Source of the DNA: Pseudomonas sp. TH43
GTDB taxonomy: Bacteria > Pseudomonadota > Gammaproteobacteria > Pseudomonadales > Pseudomonadaceae
DNA length: 64,000 nt
Reading direction: 5' to 3'
NCBI RefSeq assembly: GCF_016650635.1
Contig: NZ_JAEKFI010000004.1
Span: 496,001 to 560,000 of the forward strand
The notes beneath the pieces are model-generated. The model saw only the letters and a program-made list of their open reading frames with translations, was not told the origin of the DNA and searched no databases. Positions 50,862-58,463 of this stretch are shown in pieces (within the stretch, counting starts at the first letter, position 1; every line of letters begins with the position of its first letter). The translations under genes were made by a program, and so were the position numbers.

Positions 50862-51500
50862 ATGCCCATCCTCGAGATCCGCCATCCGCTGATCCGCCAT
50901 AAACTCGGCCTGATGCGCCGCGCTGACATCAGCACCAAGAATTTCCGTGAGCTTGCTCAGGAAGTCGGCGCCCTGTTGACCTATGAAGCTACAAAAGATT
51001 TGCCGCTCGAATCCTACGATATCGCAGGTTGGTGCGGCACTGTGTCGGTCGAGAAAATCGCCGGCAAGAAGATCACCGTCGTGCCGATCCTGCGCGCCGG
51101 CATCGGCATGCTCGAAGGCGTGCTGAGCCTGATCCCGGGTGCCAAGGTTTCCGCTGTGGGTGTCGCCCGCAACGAAGAAACCCTGCAAGCGCACACCTAT
51201 CTGGAAAAACTGGTTCCGGAAATCGACGAACGCTTGGCAATGATCATCGACCCGATGCTCGCCACCGGCAGCTCCATGGTTGCGACCATCGACCTGCTGA
51301 AAAAGGCTGGCTGCAAAGACATCCGCGCAATGGTGCTGGTTGCCGCGCCGGAAGGCATTGCTGCCGTAGAAAAAGCTCACCCGGACGTGACCATCTACAC
51401 CGCGTCCATCGATGAGCGCTTGAACGAGCACGGTTACATCATTCCTGGGCTTGGCGATGCGGGTGACAAGATCTTCGGCACCAAGCAGAAGGACGCGTAA
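50862..51500 (+). CDS. upp: Uracil phosphoribosyltransferase
   Basis: Pyrimidine salvage enzyme forming UMP from uracil and PRPP. The PRPP loop IIDPMLATGSSM (about residues 127-138), the flexible arm PILRAGIGMLEGV, and the uracil-binding C-terminus YIIPGLGDAGDKIFGTK are complete. Length 212. Stop and the uraA start are two bases apart, so the pair is an operon for taking up and converting uracil. Confidence 0.98.
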   Translation: MPILEIRHPLIRHKLGLMRRADISTKNFRELAQEVGALLTYEATKDLPLESYDIAGWCGTVSVEKIAGKKITVVPILRAGIGMLEGVLSLIPGAKVSAVGVARNEETLQAHTYLEKLVPEIDERLAMIIDPMLATGSSMVATIDLLKKAGCKDIRAMVLVAAPEGIAAVEKAHPDVTIYTASIDERLNEHGYIIPGLGDAGDKIFGTKQKDA

Positions 51501-51502
51501 CC

Positions 51503-52777
51503 ATGCAGCAAGAGTTCAACGATCCGCTCTGGCGCACGGTGCTGTCCGGCGCACAGATGCTGTTCGTGGCTTTCGGCGCTTTGGTGCTGATGCCGCTGAT
51601 CACGGGCCTTGACCCGAACGTGGCACTGTTTACCGCAGGTCTGGGGACGATTCTGTTCCAGATCGTCACTGGCCGTCAGGTACCGGTGTTCCTCGCGTCA
51701 AGCTTCGCTTTCATTACCCCGATCATTCTCGCCAAAGGCCAGTTTGGCCTCGCCGCGACCATGGGCGGCGTAATGGCTGCCGGTTTCGTCTACACCTTCC
51801 TCGGCCTGGCCGTGAAGATCAAAGGCACCGGGTTCATCGACCGTCTGCTGCCGCCGGTGGTGATTGGTCCGGTGATCATTTCCATCGGCCTGGCCATGGC
51901 GCCGATTGCCGCGAACATGGCGATGGGCAAGGCTGGCGACGGTTCTGAACTGATCCATTATCAGACTGCAATGATGATCTCGATGCCGGCGCTGCTGACC
52001 ACGTTGATCGTGGCGGTGTTCGGCAAAGGCATCTTCCGCCTGGTGCCGATCATCTCGGGCGTGCTGGTCGGCTTCGGCATGGCGTTCTATTTCGGCGTGG
52101 TCGACACCGCGAAGATTGCCGCTGCACCGTGGTTCGCGATCCCGCACTTCACTGCGCCGGAATTCAACTGGCAGGCAATTCTGTTCATTGTTCCCGTGGC
52201 ATTGGCTCCAGCCATCGAGCACATCGGCGGCGTGATTGCCGTGGGTAGCGTGACCGGTCGCGACTACCTGAAGAAGCCGGGCCTGCACCGCACGCTGCTG
52301 GGTGACGGCATTGCCACCACCGCGGCAGGCCTGTTCGGTGGTCCGCCGAATACCACGTATGCCGAAGTGACTGGCGCCGTGATGCTGACCAAGAACTACA
52401 ACCCGAAAATCATGACCTGGGCGGCGATCTTCGCCATCAGCCTGGCGTTCATCGGCAAGTTCGGCGCGCTGCTGCAAAGCATTCCGGTGCCGGTGATGGG
52501 CGGGATTCTGTGCCTGTTGTTCGGTTCGATTGCGGCGGTGGGGATGAACACCCTGATCCGTCACAAGATCGATCTGGGCGAAGCGCGCAATCTGGTGATT
52601 GTGTCGGTGACCCTGGTGTTCGGGATTGGCGGTGTGCTGGTCGGCACCGGCACTGGTCCGGACGACTTCGGCCTCAAAGGCATCGCGCTGTGCGCGGTGG
52701 TGGCGATTGCGCTGAACCTGCTGCTGCCGGGCAATGATGGCTGGAAGAACAAGAAGGCGGATGAGCCGCTTCTCTAA
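51503..52777 (+). CDS. uraA: Uracil:proton symporter UraA (NCS2 family)
   Basis: Inner-membrane nucleobase transporter of 424 residues with about 14 hydrophobic segments. The NCS2 signature is in the region VALAPAIEHIGGVIAVGSVTGRDYL (Glu of the substrate site) and GDGIATTAAGLFGGPPNTTYAEVTGAVMLTKNY (second binding Glu). Coupled to upp. Confidence 0.96.
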   Translation: MQQEFNDPLWRTVLSGAQMLFVAFGALVLMPLITGLDPNVALFTAGLGTILFQIVTGRQVPVFLASSFAFITPIILAKGQFGLAATMGGVMAAGFVYTFLGLAVKIKGTGFIDRLLPPVVIGPVIISIGLAMAPIAANMAMGKAGDGSELIHYQTAMMISMPALLTTLIVAVFGKGIFRLVPIISGVLVGFGMAFYFGVVDTAKIAAAPWFAIPHFTAPEFNWQAILFIVPVALAPAIEHIGGVIAVGSVTGRDYLKKPGLHRTLLGDGIATTAAGLFGGPPNTTYAEVTGAVMLTKNYNPKIMTWAAIFAISLAFIGKFGALLQSIPVPVMGGILCLLFGSIAAVGMNTLIRHKIDLGEARNLVIVSVTLVFGIGGVLVGTGTGPDDFGLKGIALCAVVAIALNLLLPGNDGWKNKKADEPLL

Positions 52778-52793
52778 CAGTCGACGCAATACC

Positions 52794-52985
52794 TGTGGCG
52801 AGGGGATTCATCCCCGCTCGGCTGCGCAGCAGTCGTAAATCCAGCCAATGCGGTTTTCCAGTTGCACCGCATTGGCCGGGTTTGGGGCTGCTTCGCAACC
52901 CAACGGGGATAAATCCCCTCGCCACAAAAGCCCGCTCCCACATGGTTCACGCTGTACTTGTGGGAGTGAGCCTGCTCGCGATTGG
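52794..52985. repeat. Composite REP cluster (two families)
   Basis: TGTGGCGAGGGGATTCATCCCCG ... GGGGATAAATCCCCTCGCCACA form one inverted pair; immediately after follow GCTCCCACATG and GTGGGAGTGAGCCTGCTCGCGA, a pair of the other REP family. Fills the gap between the convergent uraA and hemH. Confidence 0.88.
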
Positions 52986-52987
52986 CT

Positions 52988-54013
52988 TTAAAGCGCCAGC
53001 GGCGCTCGTTCGCATAGAGTGGCCAACGCCTTCGCCCATTGCACATCGTCATTCAGGCACGGCACAAGAATCAACTCCTCGCCCCCCGCTTCGCGGAACT
53101 GTTCCTTGCCGCGATCACCAATCTCTTCCAGCGTCTCGATGCAGTCGGCGACAAACGCCGGGCACATCACCAGCAACTTCTTCACGCCGCTTTTACCCAG
53201 CTCATCCAGCCGCGCTTCGGTGTACGGTTCGATCCACTTTGCGCGGCCCAGACGCGACTGAAACGACACCGACCATTTACCATCCGGCAGGCCCATGCGC
53301 TCTGCGAACAACGCCGCCGTGCGCAAGCATTGCGCGCGATAACAGGTGGCCAACACCGCCGGCGAGGCGTTCTTGCAGCAATCGTCATTCTTGAAGCAGT
53401 GATTGCCGGTCGGATCGAGTTTGGTCAGGTGACGCTCGGGCAAGCCGTGGAAGCTCAACAGCAAGTGATCGTAATCCTGCTGCAAGTGCGGCTTGGCGCT
53501 TTCCACCAGCGCTTCCAGATATTCCGGCTGATCGTAGAACGGTTGCAGCACCGATAATTTCACATCGAGCTTCTTCTCGCGGATCACCCGCTTCGCTTCT
53601 TCGATCACCGTGGTCGTGGTGCTGTCGGCGAACTGTGGATACAGCGGTGCCAGCGTGATGCGTTTGTGCCCCGCCGCGACCAGCTTCAGCAGGCAGGTTT
53701 CAATCGACGGCTCGCCATAACGCATCGCCAGTTCTACCGGCCCCTGCGTCCACTGCGCTTTCATCTGCTGTTGCAGGCGCTGGCTGAGCACCACCAGCGG
53801 CGAACCTTCTTCCCACCAGATCGACGCATAAGCGTGGGCCGACTGCTCCGGGCGTTTGATCAGGATCAGCGATACCAGCAAACGCCGCACCGGCCACGGC
53901 AGGTCGATCACGTACGGGTCCATCAGGAATTGATTGAGGTAGCTGCGCACATCGGCCACAGAGGTTGAGGCCGGGGAGCCCAGGTTAACCAGAAGCAAGG
54001 CGTGATCGGTCAT
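52988..54013 (-). CDS. hemH: Ferrochelatase with internal cysteine cluster
   Basis: Inserts Fe2+ into protoporphyrin IX, the last step of haem synthesis. The catalytic His189 is in LLLSFHGLPERH, and the acidic metal path GEEL-type residues are in REAGGEELILVPCLND. Between residues 206 and 229 are five cysteines (C206, C212, C213, C224, C229), a pattern absent from E. coli HemH and reminiscent of ferrochelatases with an internal [2Fe-2S] cluster. The start chosen (MTDHALLLVNLG) gives 341 residues; the longer frame is not supported. It follows the TIGR01777 gene by 13 bases and is divergent from the light-type FAD gene. Confidence 0.95.
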   Translation of the reverse strand: MTDHALLLVNLGSPASTSVADVRSYLNQFLMDPYVIDLPWPVRRLLVSLILIKRPEQSAHAYASIWWEEGSPLVVLSQRLQQQMKAQWTQGPVELAMRYGEPSIETCLLKLVAAGHKRITLAPLYPQFADSTTTTVIEEAKRVIREKKLDVKLSVLQPFYDQPEYLEALVESAKPHLQQDYDHLLLSFHGLPERHLTKLDPTGNHCFKNDDCCKNASPAVLATCYRAQCLRTAALFAERMGLPDGKWSVSFQSRLGRAKWIEPYTEARLDELGKSGVKKLLVMCPAFVADCIETLEEIGDRGKEQFREAGGEELILVPCLNDDVQWAKALATLCERAPLAL

Positions 54014-54026
54014 GCAACGTCCTATT

Positions 54027-54929
54027 TCAGAGGCGGCTGGAGAGATCGTCCAACGCCGCGCGTAAATCGGTGAACTGGAAAGTGAAACCCGCTTCCAGCA
54101 AGCGTGCCGGCACGGCCTTTTGACCACCGAGCAACAACAAAGACATCTCGCCGAGGCCAACCTTCAGTGCCAGGCTCGGCATCGGCATGAACGCCGGGCG
54201 GTGCAACACGCTGCCCAGCGTTTTGGCAAATTCGCGATTGCGCACAGGTTTCGGCGCGCACGCATTATAAGGACCCCTGGCCTGATCGCGGTGCAGAAGA
54301 AAATCAATCAGGGCGATTTGGTCGTCGATATGAATCCACGGCATCCATTGCCGCCCGCTCCCCAATGGCCCGCCCAGCCCCAGCTTGAACGGCAGCAACA
54401 GCCGTGACAAAAAGCCGCCCTCGGCCGACAACACCAGACCGGTGCGCACCAGCACCACACGAATGCCCTGCGCTTCGGCGCGCAATGCGGTTTCCTCCCA
54501 GGCGATGCACAACTGGCTGGCGAAATCGTCGATGACTGGCGGCGAGTCTTCGCTCAGCTCGCGTTCGCCGCCATCGCCGTACCAGCCAATCGCCGAGCCC
54601 GAAATCAGCAGCGCCGGTTTCCGCGTGCGGCTGTCGAGCCACGCCAGCAACGTTTCGGTGAGCGTGATTCGGCTGCTCCACAGCAACGCTTTGCGCCGAT
54701 GCGTCCACAGCCGATCGGCAATCGGCGCGCCGGCCAGATTGACGACCGCGTCCACCGGCTCATCGCCGAGGTCTTCCAGCCGTGCAATTGCGCGCACCTG
54801 CGCACCACAGATTTTCGCGACTTTGTCCGGTTGACGACTCCACACCGTCAGGCGATGTCCCTGTCCCGACCAGTGCTTGCAGAGCTGACGACCTATCAAA
54901 CCAGTACCGCCGGTCAGCAATATGTGCAT
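54027..54929 (-). CDS. TIGR01777 family NAD-dependent epimerase-like protein (YfcH type)
   Basis: Atypical short-chain dehydrogenase/epimerase, 300 residues. The dinucleotide loop is TGGTGLIGRQLCKHW (about residues 6-20), and NLAGAPI, SGSAIGWYGDGGERELSEDSPP (with the catalytic-type Tyr) and the C-terminal DUF1731 region PVPARLLEAGFTFQFTDLRAALDDL are present. Substrate unknown; relatives are linked to division inhibition and, in this genus, to a light-inducible gene group. First gene of a pair with hemH. Confidence 0.9.
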   Translation of the reverse strand: MHILLTGGTGLIGRQLCKHWSGQGHRLTVWSRQPDKVAKICGAQVRAIARLEDLGDEPVDAVVNLAGAPIADRLWTHRRKALLWSSRITLTETLLAWLDSRTRKPALLISGSAIGWYGDGGERELSEDSPPVIDDFASQLCIAWEETALRAEAQGIRVVLVRTGLVLSAEGGFLSRLLLPFKLGLGGPLGSGRQWMPWIHIDDQIALIDFLLHRDQARGPYNACAPKPVRNREFAKTLGSVLHRPAFMPMPSLALKVGLGEMSLLLLGGQKAVPARLLEAGFTFQFTDLRAALDDLSSRL

Positions 54930-55055
54930 GACATCTTCCTCGCGTGGCGTTTAACCCGGATCACTAGTCTATTTTTAAAAGCAGGGATCTTTTCTATCGG
55001 GCAGGCTCTATTGTTTAACCATAGGCCAAGCTGTCAGAACGAGAACGCTAGAAGT

Positions 55056-55079
55056 TATACCAAAAAACAAAATTGTACA
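55056..55079. promoter_or_regulatory. PplR/LitR-type operator, one mismatch (TATACC-12-TGTACA)
   Basis: Two hexamers with exact 12-base spacing match T(G/A)TACA-N12-TGTA(C/T)A, the PplR1 site reported from P. putida, except for one base in the left half. A further isolated TGTACA stands at 55101-55106. The site lies 48 bases before the FAD oxidoreductase start and in the shared region with the divergent TIGR01777-hemH pair. Confidence 0.7.
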
Positions 55080-55101
55080 GGTTTCATCCACGGCGTAGTC
55101 T
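55073..55101 (+). promoter_or_regulatory. Candidate light-regulated promoter of the FAD oxidoreductase gene
   Basis: TTGTAC, overlapping the right half of the operator, and TAGTCT are 17 bp apart and could be -35 and -10. The -10 is weak, so the promoter is tentative. Confidence 0.4.
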
Positions 55102-55126
55102 GTACAGAAAGGTAAACGAGGCCCCT

Positions 55127-56113
55127 ATGACTGTACCTATCGCAATCATCGGCACCGGCATCGCCGGGCTCTCCGCCGCCCAGGCTCTGACAGAGAGCGG
55201 GCACACCGTCCAATTATTCGACAAGAGTCGCGGCAGCGGCGGGCGCATGTCGAGCAAGCGCAGCGACGCCGGCTCACTGGACATGGGCGCGCAATATTTC
55301 ACTGCTCGTGACCGGCGATTTGTCACCGAGGTCCAGCGTTGGCAAAGCCAGGGCTGGGTCGCCGAGTGGACGCCGCAGCTCTACACCTATCAGGGCGGGC
55401 AGCTGAACCTGTCGCCAGACGAGCAGACCCGTTGGGTCGGCGCACCGCGCATGAGCGCCATCACCCGGGGCTTGCTCGATGGCCTGGAAGTGCATTTCGC
55501 CTGCCGCATCACCGAGGTCTTTCGCGGTGAAGAACACTGGCATTTGCAGGACGCCGAAGGTTTCACTCACGGCCCCTTCAGCCATGTGGTCATCGCCACG
55601 CCCGCGCCGCAAGCCACCGCGTTGCTGGCCGCTGCGCCGAAACTCGCCGGTGCCGCCGCCGGGGTGAAAATGGACCCGACCTGGGCCGTCGCCCTCGCCT
55701 TCGATACACCACTGGATACGCCCATCGAGGGTTGCTTCGTGCAGGACAGCCCGCTCGACTGGCTGGCGCGCAATCGCAGCAAACCGGGGCGCGACAACAC
55801 GCTCGACACCTGGGTGCTGCACGCCACCAGCGCGTGGAGCCGGCAACATATCGACCTGTCCAAAGAGGCTGTGATCGAACAACTGCACGGTGCGTTTGCC
55901 GAATTGCTGCACAGTGCCATGCCTGCGCCGACCTTCAGCCTTGCGCATCGCTGGCTCTACGCCCGCCCTGCCATCGGCCATGAATGGGGCACGTTGGCCG
56001 ATGCCGATCTGGGCTTGTACGCCTGTGGCGACTGGTGCCTCTCAGGACGTGTTGAAGGGGCATGGCTCAGTGGCCAGGAAGCGGCACGACGCTTACACGA
56101 ACACCTGCAATGA
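55127..56113 (+). CDS. Renalase-like FAD/NAD(P)-binding oxidoreductase
   Basis: Flavoprotein of 328 residues. The N-terminal dinucleotide fold reads IAIIGTGIAGLSAAQALTESGHTVQLFDKSRGSGGRMSSKR (GxGxxG at about residues 8-13), followed by DMGAQYFTARDRRF, and the C-terminal FAD-contact GLYACGDWCLSGRVEGAWLSGQEAARRL. Related to amine-oxidase-like proteins; substrate unknown. The ATG was preferred over an upstream frame because it begins the Rossmann strand. Stop overlaps the next gene by four bases. Confidence 0.9.
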   Translation: MTVPIAIIGTGIAGLSAAQALTESGHTVQLFDKSRGSGGRMSSKRSDAGSLDMGAQYFTARDRRFVTEVQRWQSQGWVAEWTPQLYTYQGGQLNLSPDEQTRWVGAPRMSAITRGLLDGLEVHFACRITEVFRGEEHWHLQDAEGFTHGPFSHVVIATPAPQATALLAAAPKLAGAAAGVKMDPTWAVALAFDTPLDTPIEGCFVQDSPLDWLARNRSKPGRDNTLDTWVLHATSAWSRQHIDLSKEAVIEQLHGAFAELLHSAMPAPTFSLAHRWLYARPAIGHEWGTLADADLGLYACGDWCLSGRVEGAWLSGQEAARRLHEHLQ

Positions 56114-56325
56114 ACCGTATCAATCCGCGCAAATTGCTGCTGTCGAAATGGACAGCAGCCCACCCGCAGCATCGCGAAAGACACTTTCTGGTGACGGAGC
56201 TGTTCCGTGATGAGGAAGGCACGGTGCTGGAAGTTGAACTGCAGGCAGTGCTGACCAAACGCGCCGAACGCCTCGATTGGCAGATTCTCAAGAACAACGA
56301 GCACTGGCTACTCGGCTGGCAATAA
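56110..56325 (+). CDS. TIGR02450 family Trp-rich microprotein
   Basis: A 71-residue protein: RINPRKLLLSKWTAAHPQHRERHFLVTELFRDEEGTVLEVELQAVLTKRAERLDWQILKNNEHWLLGWQ. Four Trp residues, the LLSKWTA opening and HWLLGW ending are typical of TIGR02450. No function is known. Overlaps the FAD oxidoreductase gene (ATGA), so it belongs to the same light-type transcript. Confidence 0.88.
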   Translation: MNRINPRKLLLSKWTAAHPQHRERHFLVTELFRDEEGTVLEVELQAVLTKRAERLDWQILKNNEHWLLGWQ

Positions 56326-56333
56326 CGCTTTTG

Positions 56334-56430
56334 CTTAGGCAGGAGTAAAGCTTGCTCGCGAACGCTATTTCACATTCAAGATTGATATTGAATGAGCCGA
56401 CGCCTTCACGAGCAAGCTTTGCTCCTACCA
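56334..56430. repeat. Inverted repeat pair of REP type (variant)
   Basis: AGGCAGGAGTAAAGCTTGCTCGCGAA and CACGAGCAAGCTTTGCTCCTACC are inverted around about 50 bases; related to the GAGCAGGCTCGCTCCCAC family but with altered sequence. Confidence 0.8.
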
Positions 56431-56449
56431 AGGTCGTCGCGCAAAAACC

Positions 56450-56473
56450 TATACAAACCATTTGACTTGTACA
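56450..56473. promoter_or_regulatory. PplR/LitR-type operator 1 (TATACA-12-TGTACA), overlapping the -35
   Basis: Perfect match to the reported PplR1 motif T(G/A)TACA-N12-TGTA(C/T)A. It contains the TTGACT -35 hexamer inside its spacer, so binding would occlude the promoter. Confidence 0.85.
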
Positions 56474-56489
56474 CCTTTGGATCTATGCT
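56462..56489 (+). promoter_or_regulatory. Promoter of the light-type operon
   Basis: TTGACT (-35) and TATGCT (-10), 16 bp apart, 55 bases before the rudS-like start; flanked by the two operators. Confidence 0.7.
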
Positions 56490-56499
56490 AAGCCAATGT

Positions 56500-56523
56500 T
56501 GTACAGAGATTGATCTCTGTACA
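56500..56523. promoter_or_regulatory. PplR/LitR-type operator 2 (TGTACA-12-TGTACA), perfect palindrome
   Basis: TGTACAGAGAT and ATCTCTGTACA form a perfect inverted repeat around TG, and the two TGTACA hexamers have the exact 12-base spacing. It lies just downstream of the -10, in the position for a repressor block. Confidence 0.85.
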
Positions 56524-56543
56524 GGTTTAGATTCGAGGTGACT

Positions 56544-57506
56544 ATGTCCGCTCTTCCTTGCGCCAAACCGAAAATCGCCATCAGCGCCTGCCTGATGGGT
56601 GCCGAGGTGCGCTATAACGGCGGACACAAGGAATCGCGGCTGTGCAGCCGCACCCTCACTGAGTATTTCGATTTCACCCCGGTCTGCCCGGAAGTCGCCA
56701 TCGGTCTCGGCATTCCGCGCGAACCGATCCGCCTGGTCGGTGACCCGGAAAGTCCTCAAGCCATCGGCACGGTCAATCCGGCAATCAACGTCACCAAGCC
56801 TCTGGCCGCGTACGGCGAGCAAATGGCCGGCGAACTCGAAGGCATCTGCGGCTACATCTTCATGCAGCAATCGCCATCCTGTGGACTGGAGCGAGTCAAG
56901 GTCTACCACGCCAACGGCGCGCCGGTGAACGGCGGCGGACGCGGCATCTACGCTCACGCCTTTTGCGCGCGCCACCCGGACTTGCCGGTGGAAGAAGCCG
57001 GGCGCCTGAACGATCCGGTATTGCGTGAGAACTTCATCACGCGCGTCTTCGCCTACAGCGCCTGGCAGCAAGTACTTGCCGACGGCCTGAGCCGTCGCGC
57101 CCTCACCGAATTCCACTCGCGCTACAAATACCTGTTGATGGCCCACAACCCGCCGCAATACAAGGCCCTCGGCAAGCTGCTGGGCAACATGGCGCATAGC
57201 GACCCCGGCGAAATCGGCCCACGCTACTTCAGCGAGTTGATGGCGGCGCTGAAAAAATGCGCGACACGCGGCACTCACTGCAACGTGCTGCTGCACATCA
57301 GCGGCTATCTGAAACAAGCGATCAGCGCCGAAGACAAACAGGAAATGGTTCACGTCATCGGCCAGTACCGCCAAGGCATCGTGCCGCTGGTGGTGCCGCT
57401 GACGCTGCTCAAGCATCACTTTCGCCAACACCCCGATCCGTACATCGCGCAACAGGTTTACCTGCAGCCGCACCCGGAAAACCTCAGCCTGCGAAACGCC
57501 ATCTGA
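56544..57506 (+). CDS. rudS: RudS-type tRNA 4-thiouridine desulfidase (DUF523 plus DUF1722)
   Basis: Two-domain protein of 320 residues. The N-terminal DUF523/TudS domain (about 8-160) carries the three [4Fe-4S] cluster cysteines: Cys16 (SACLMG), Cys48 (VCPEVAIGLG, with Glu50) and Cys113 (SPSCGLERV). The C-terminal DUF1722 domain (about 190-305; RYKYLLMAHNPPQYKALGKLLGNM) helps bind tRNA in characterised RudS proteins, which remove s4U sulfur from tRNA. First gene of the operon; ATG preferred to a GTG two codons earlier. Its stop overlaps the regulator gene by one base. Activity here is inferred from family and motifs. Confidence 0.9.
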   Translation: MSALPCAKPKIAISACLMGAEVRYNGGHKESRLCSRTLTEYFDFTPVCPEVAIGLGIPREPIRLVGDPESPQAIGTVNPAINVTKPLAAYGEQMAGELEGICGYIFMQQSPSCGLERVKVYHANGAPVNGGGRGIYAHAFCARHPDLPVEEAGRLNDPVLRENFITRVFAYSAWQQVLADGLSRRALTEFHSRYKYLLMAHNPPQYKALGKLLGNMAHSDPGEIGPRYFSELMAALKKCATRGTHCNVLLHISGYLKQAISAEDKQEMVHVIGQYRQGIVPLVVPLTLLKHHFRQHPDPYIAQQVYLQPHPENLSLRNAI

Positions 57507-58447
57507 TGAACGACAAACCCGATTCCAGCGCCCAGGAAGACCTCGGCGCCGACTTCAAGAAAGCCCTCGACGAAGGCTGGCTGCCGATCCGCGAAGTTGC
57601 GCGACAGACCGGCGTCAACGCGATCACCTTGCGTGCATGGGAGCGCCGATATGGGTTGGTCATCCCACAGCGCACGCCCAAGGGCCATCGCCTGTATTCG
57701 GCCGAACATGTGCAACGCATTCTGACCATCCTCACCTGGCTTAATCGCGGCGTTGCCGTCAGCCAGGTCAAACCGCTGCTCGACACCCCGCAAGCGTTCA
57801 CAGAAACCGTGGAGAGCGATTGGCATCTGCTGCGCCAGACGTTGCTCAGCGCCGTCACCCAACTCGATGAACGCAACCTCGACGACGGCGTCAATCAGGC
57901 CATGGCGCTCTATCCGCCGCGCACATTGTGCGAACAATTGCTGATGCCGCTGCTGGCCGATCTCGAACAACGCTGGCAGGGTCAATTCGGTGCGCAGATG
58001 GAGCGCGTGTTCTTTTTTTCCTGGTTACGCAGCAAATTCGGCGCACGCATCTACCATAACAACCGTCAGTTGCACGCCGCGCCCTTGTTGTTGATCAATC
58101 ATTCCGATCTGTCACTGGAACCTCATCTGTGGCTATGCGCGTGGCTGATCAGCAGCGCCGATTGCCCGGTGCAAGTGTTTGACTGGCCGCTGCCGCCGGG
58201 AGAGCTGGCACTGGCCGTCGAACACCTGCAAGCCCGTGGCGTACTGCTGTATTCCAGCAAAGCCATGAACCTTGCGCAGTTACCCAAGTTACTGAATGGA
58301 GTCGGTTGCCCAAAAATAATTGTCGGACCAACGGTATGCATCCACCACGCCGAGTTGGCCGTAAGAACTTCCGAGATCGCTGATTTGTACCTGGCTGAAG
58401 ACGCGCTTTCAGCGCACCAGGCACTCGTTCAGCGTGGGCTGATTTAA
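57506..58447 (+). CDS. MerR-family light-response regulator, class II LitR/PplR type
   Basis: Regulator of 313 residues. The N-terminal MerR winged helix (WLPIREVARQTGVNAITLRAWERRYGLVIPQRTPKGHRLYSAEHVQRILTILTWLNRGVAVSQV, about residues 27-90) is followed by a cobalamin-domain-like helical part (about 110-190: LMPLLADLEQRWQGQFGAQMERVFFFSWLRSK) and a Rossmann-like end, but the Asp-His-Gly cobalamin ligand motif is missing, as in class II LitR. In P. putida such proteins (PplR) act with LOV photoreceptors and bind T(G/A)TACA-N12-TGTA(C/T)A, and matching sites lie upstream. It thus likely controls its own operon. Confidence 0.88.
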   Translation: MNDKPDSSAQEDLGADFKKALDEGWLPIREVARQTGVNAITLRAWERRYGLVIPQRTPKGHRLYSAEHVQRILTILTWLNRGVAVSQVKPLLDTPQAFTETVESDWHLLRQTLLSAVTQLDERNLDDGVNQAMALYPPRTLCEQLLMPLLADLEQRWQGQFGAQMERVFFFSWLRSKFGARIYHNNRQLHAAPLLLINHSDLSLEPHLWLCAWLISSADCPVQVFDWPLPPGELALAVEHLQARGVLLYSSKAMNLAQLPKLLNGVGCPKIIVGPTVCIHHAELAVRTSEIADLYLAEDALSAHQALVQRGLI

Positions 58448-58463
58448 TCATGGGTTTAATGTC

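Noticed and set aside
55101..55106. Third TGTACA hexamer before the FAD oxidoreductase gene
   Set aside because: It is 21 bases from the neighbouring TGTACA and has no partner at 12 bases, so I do not call it a separate operator.
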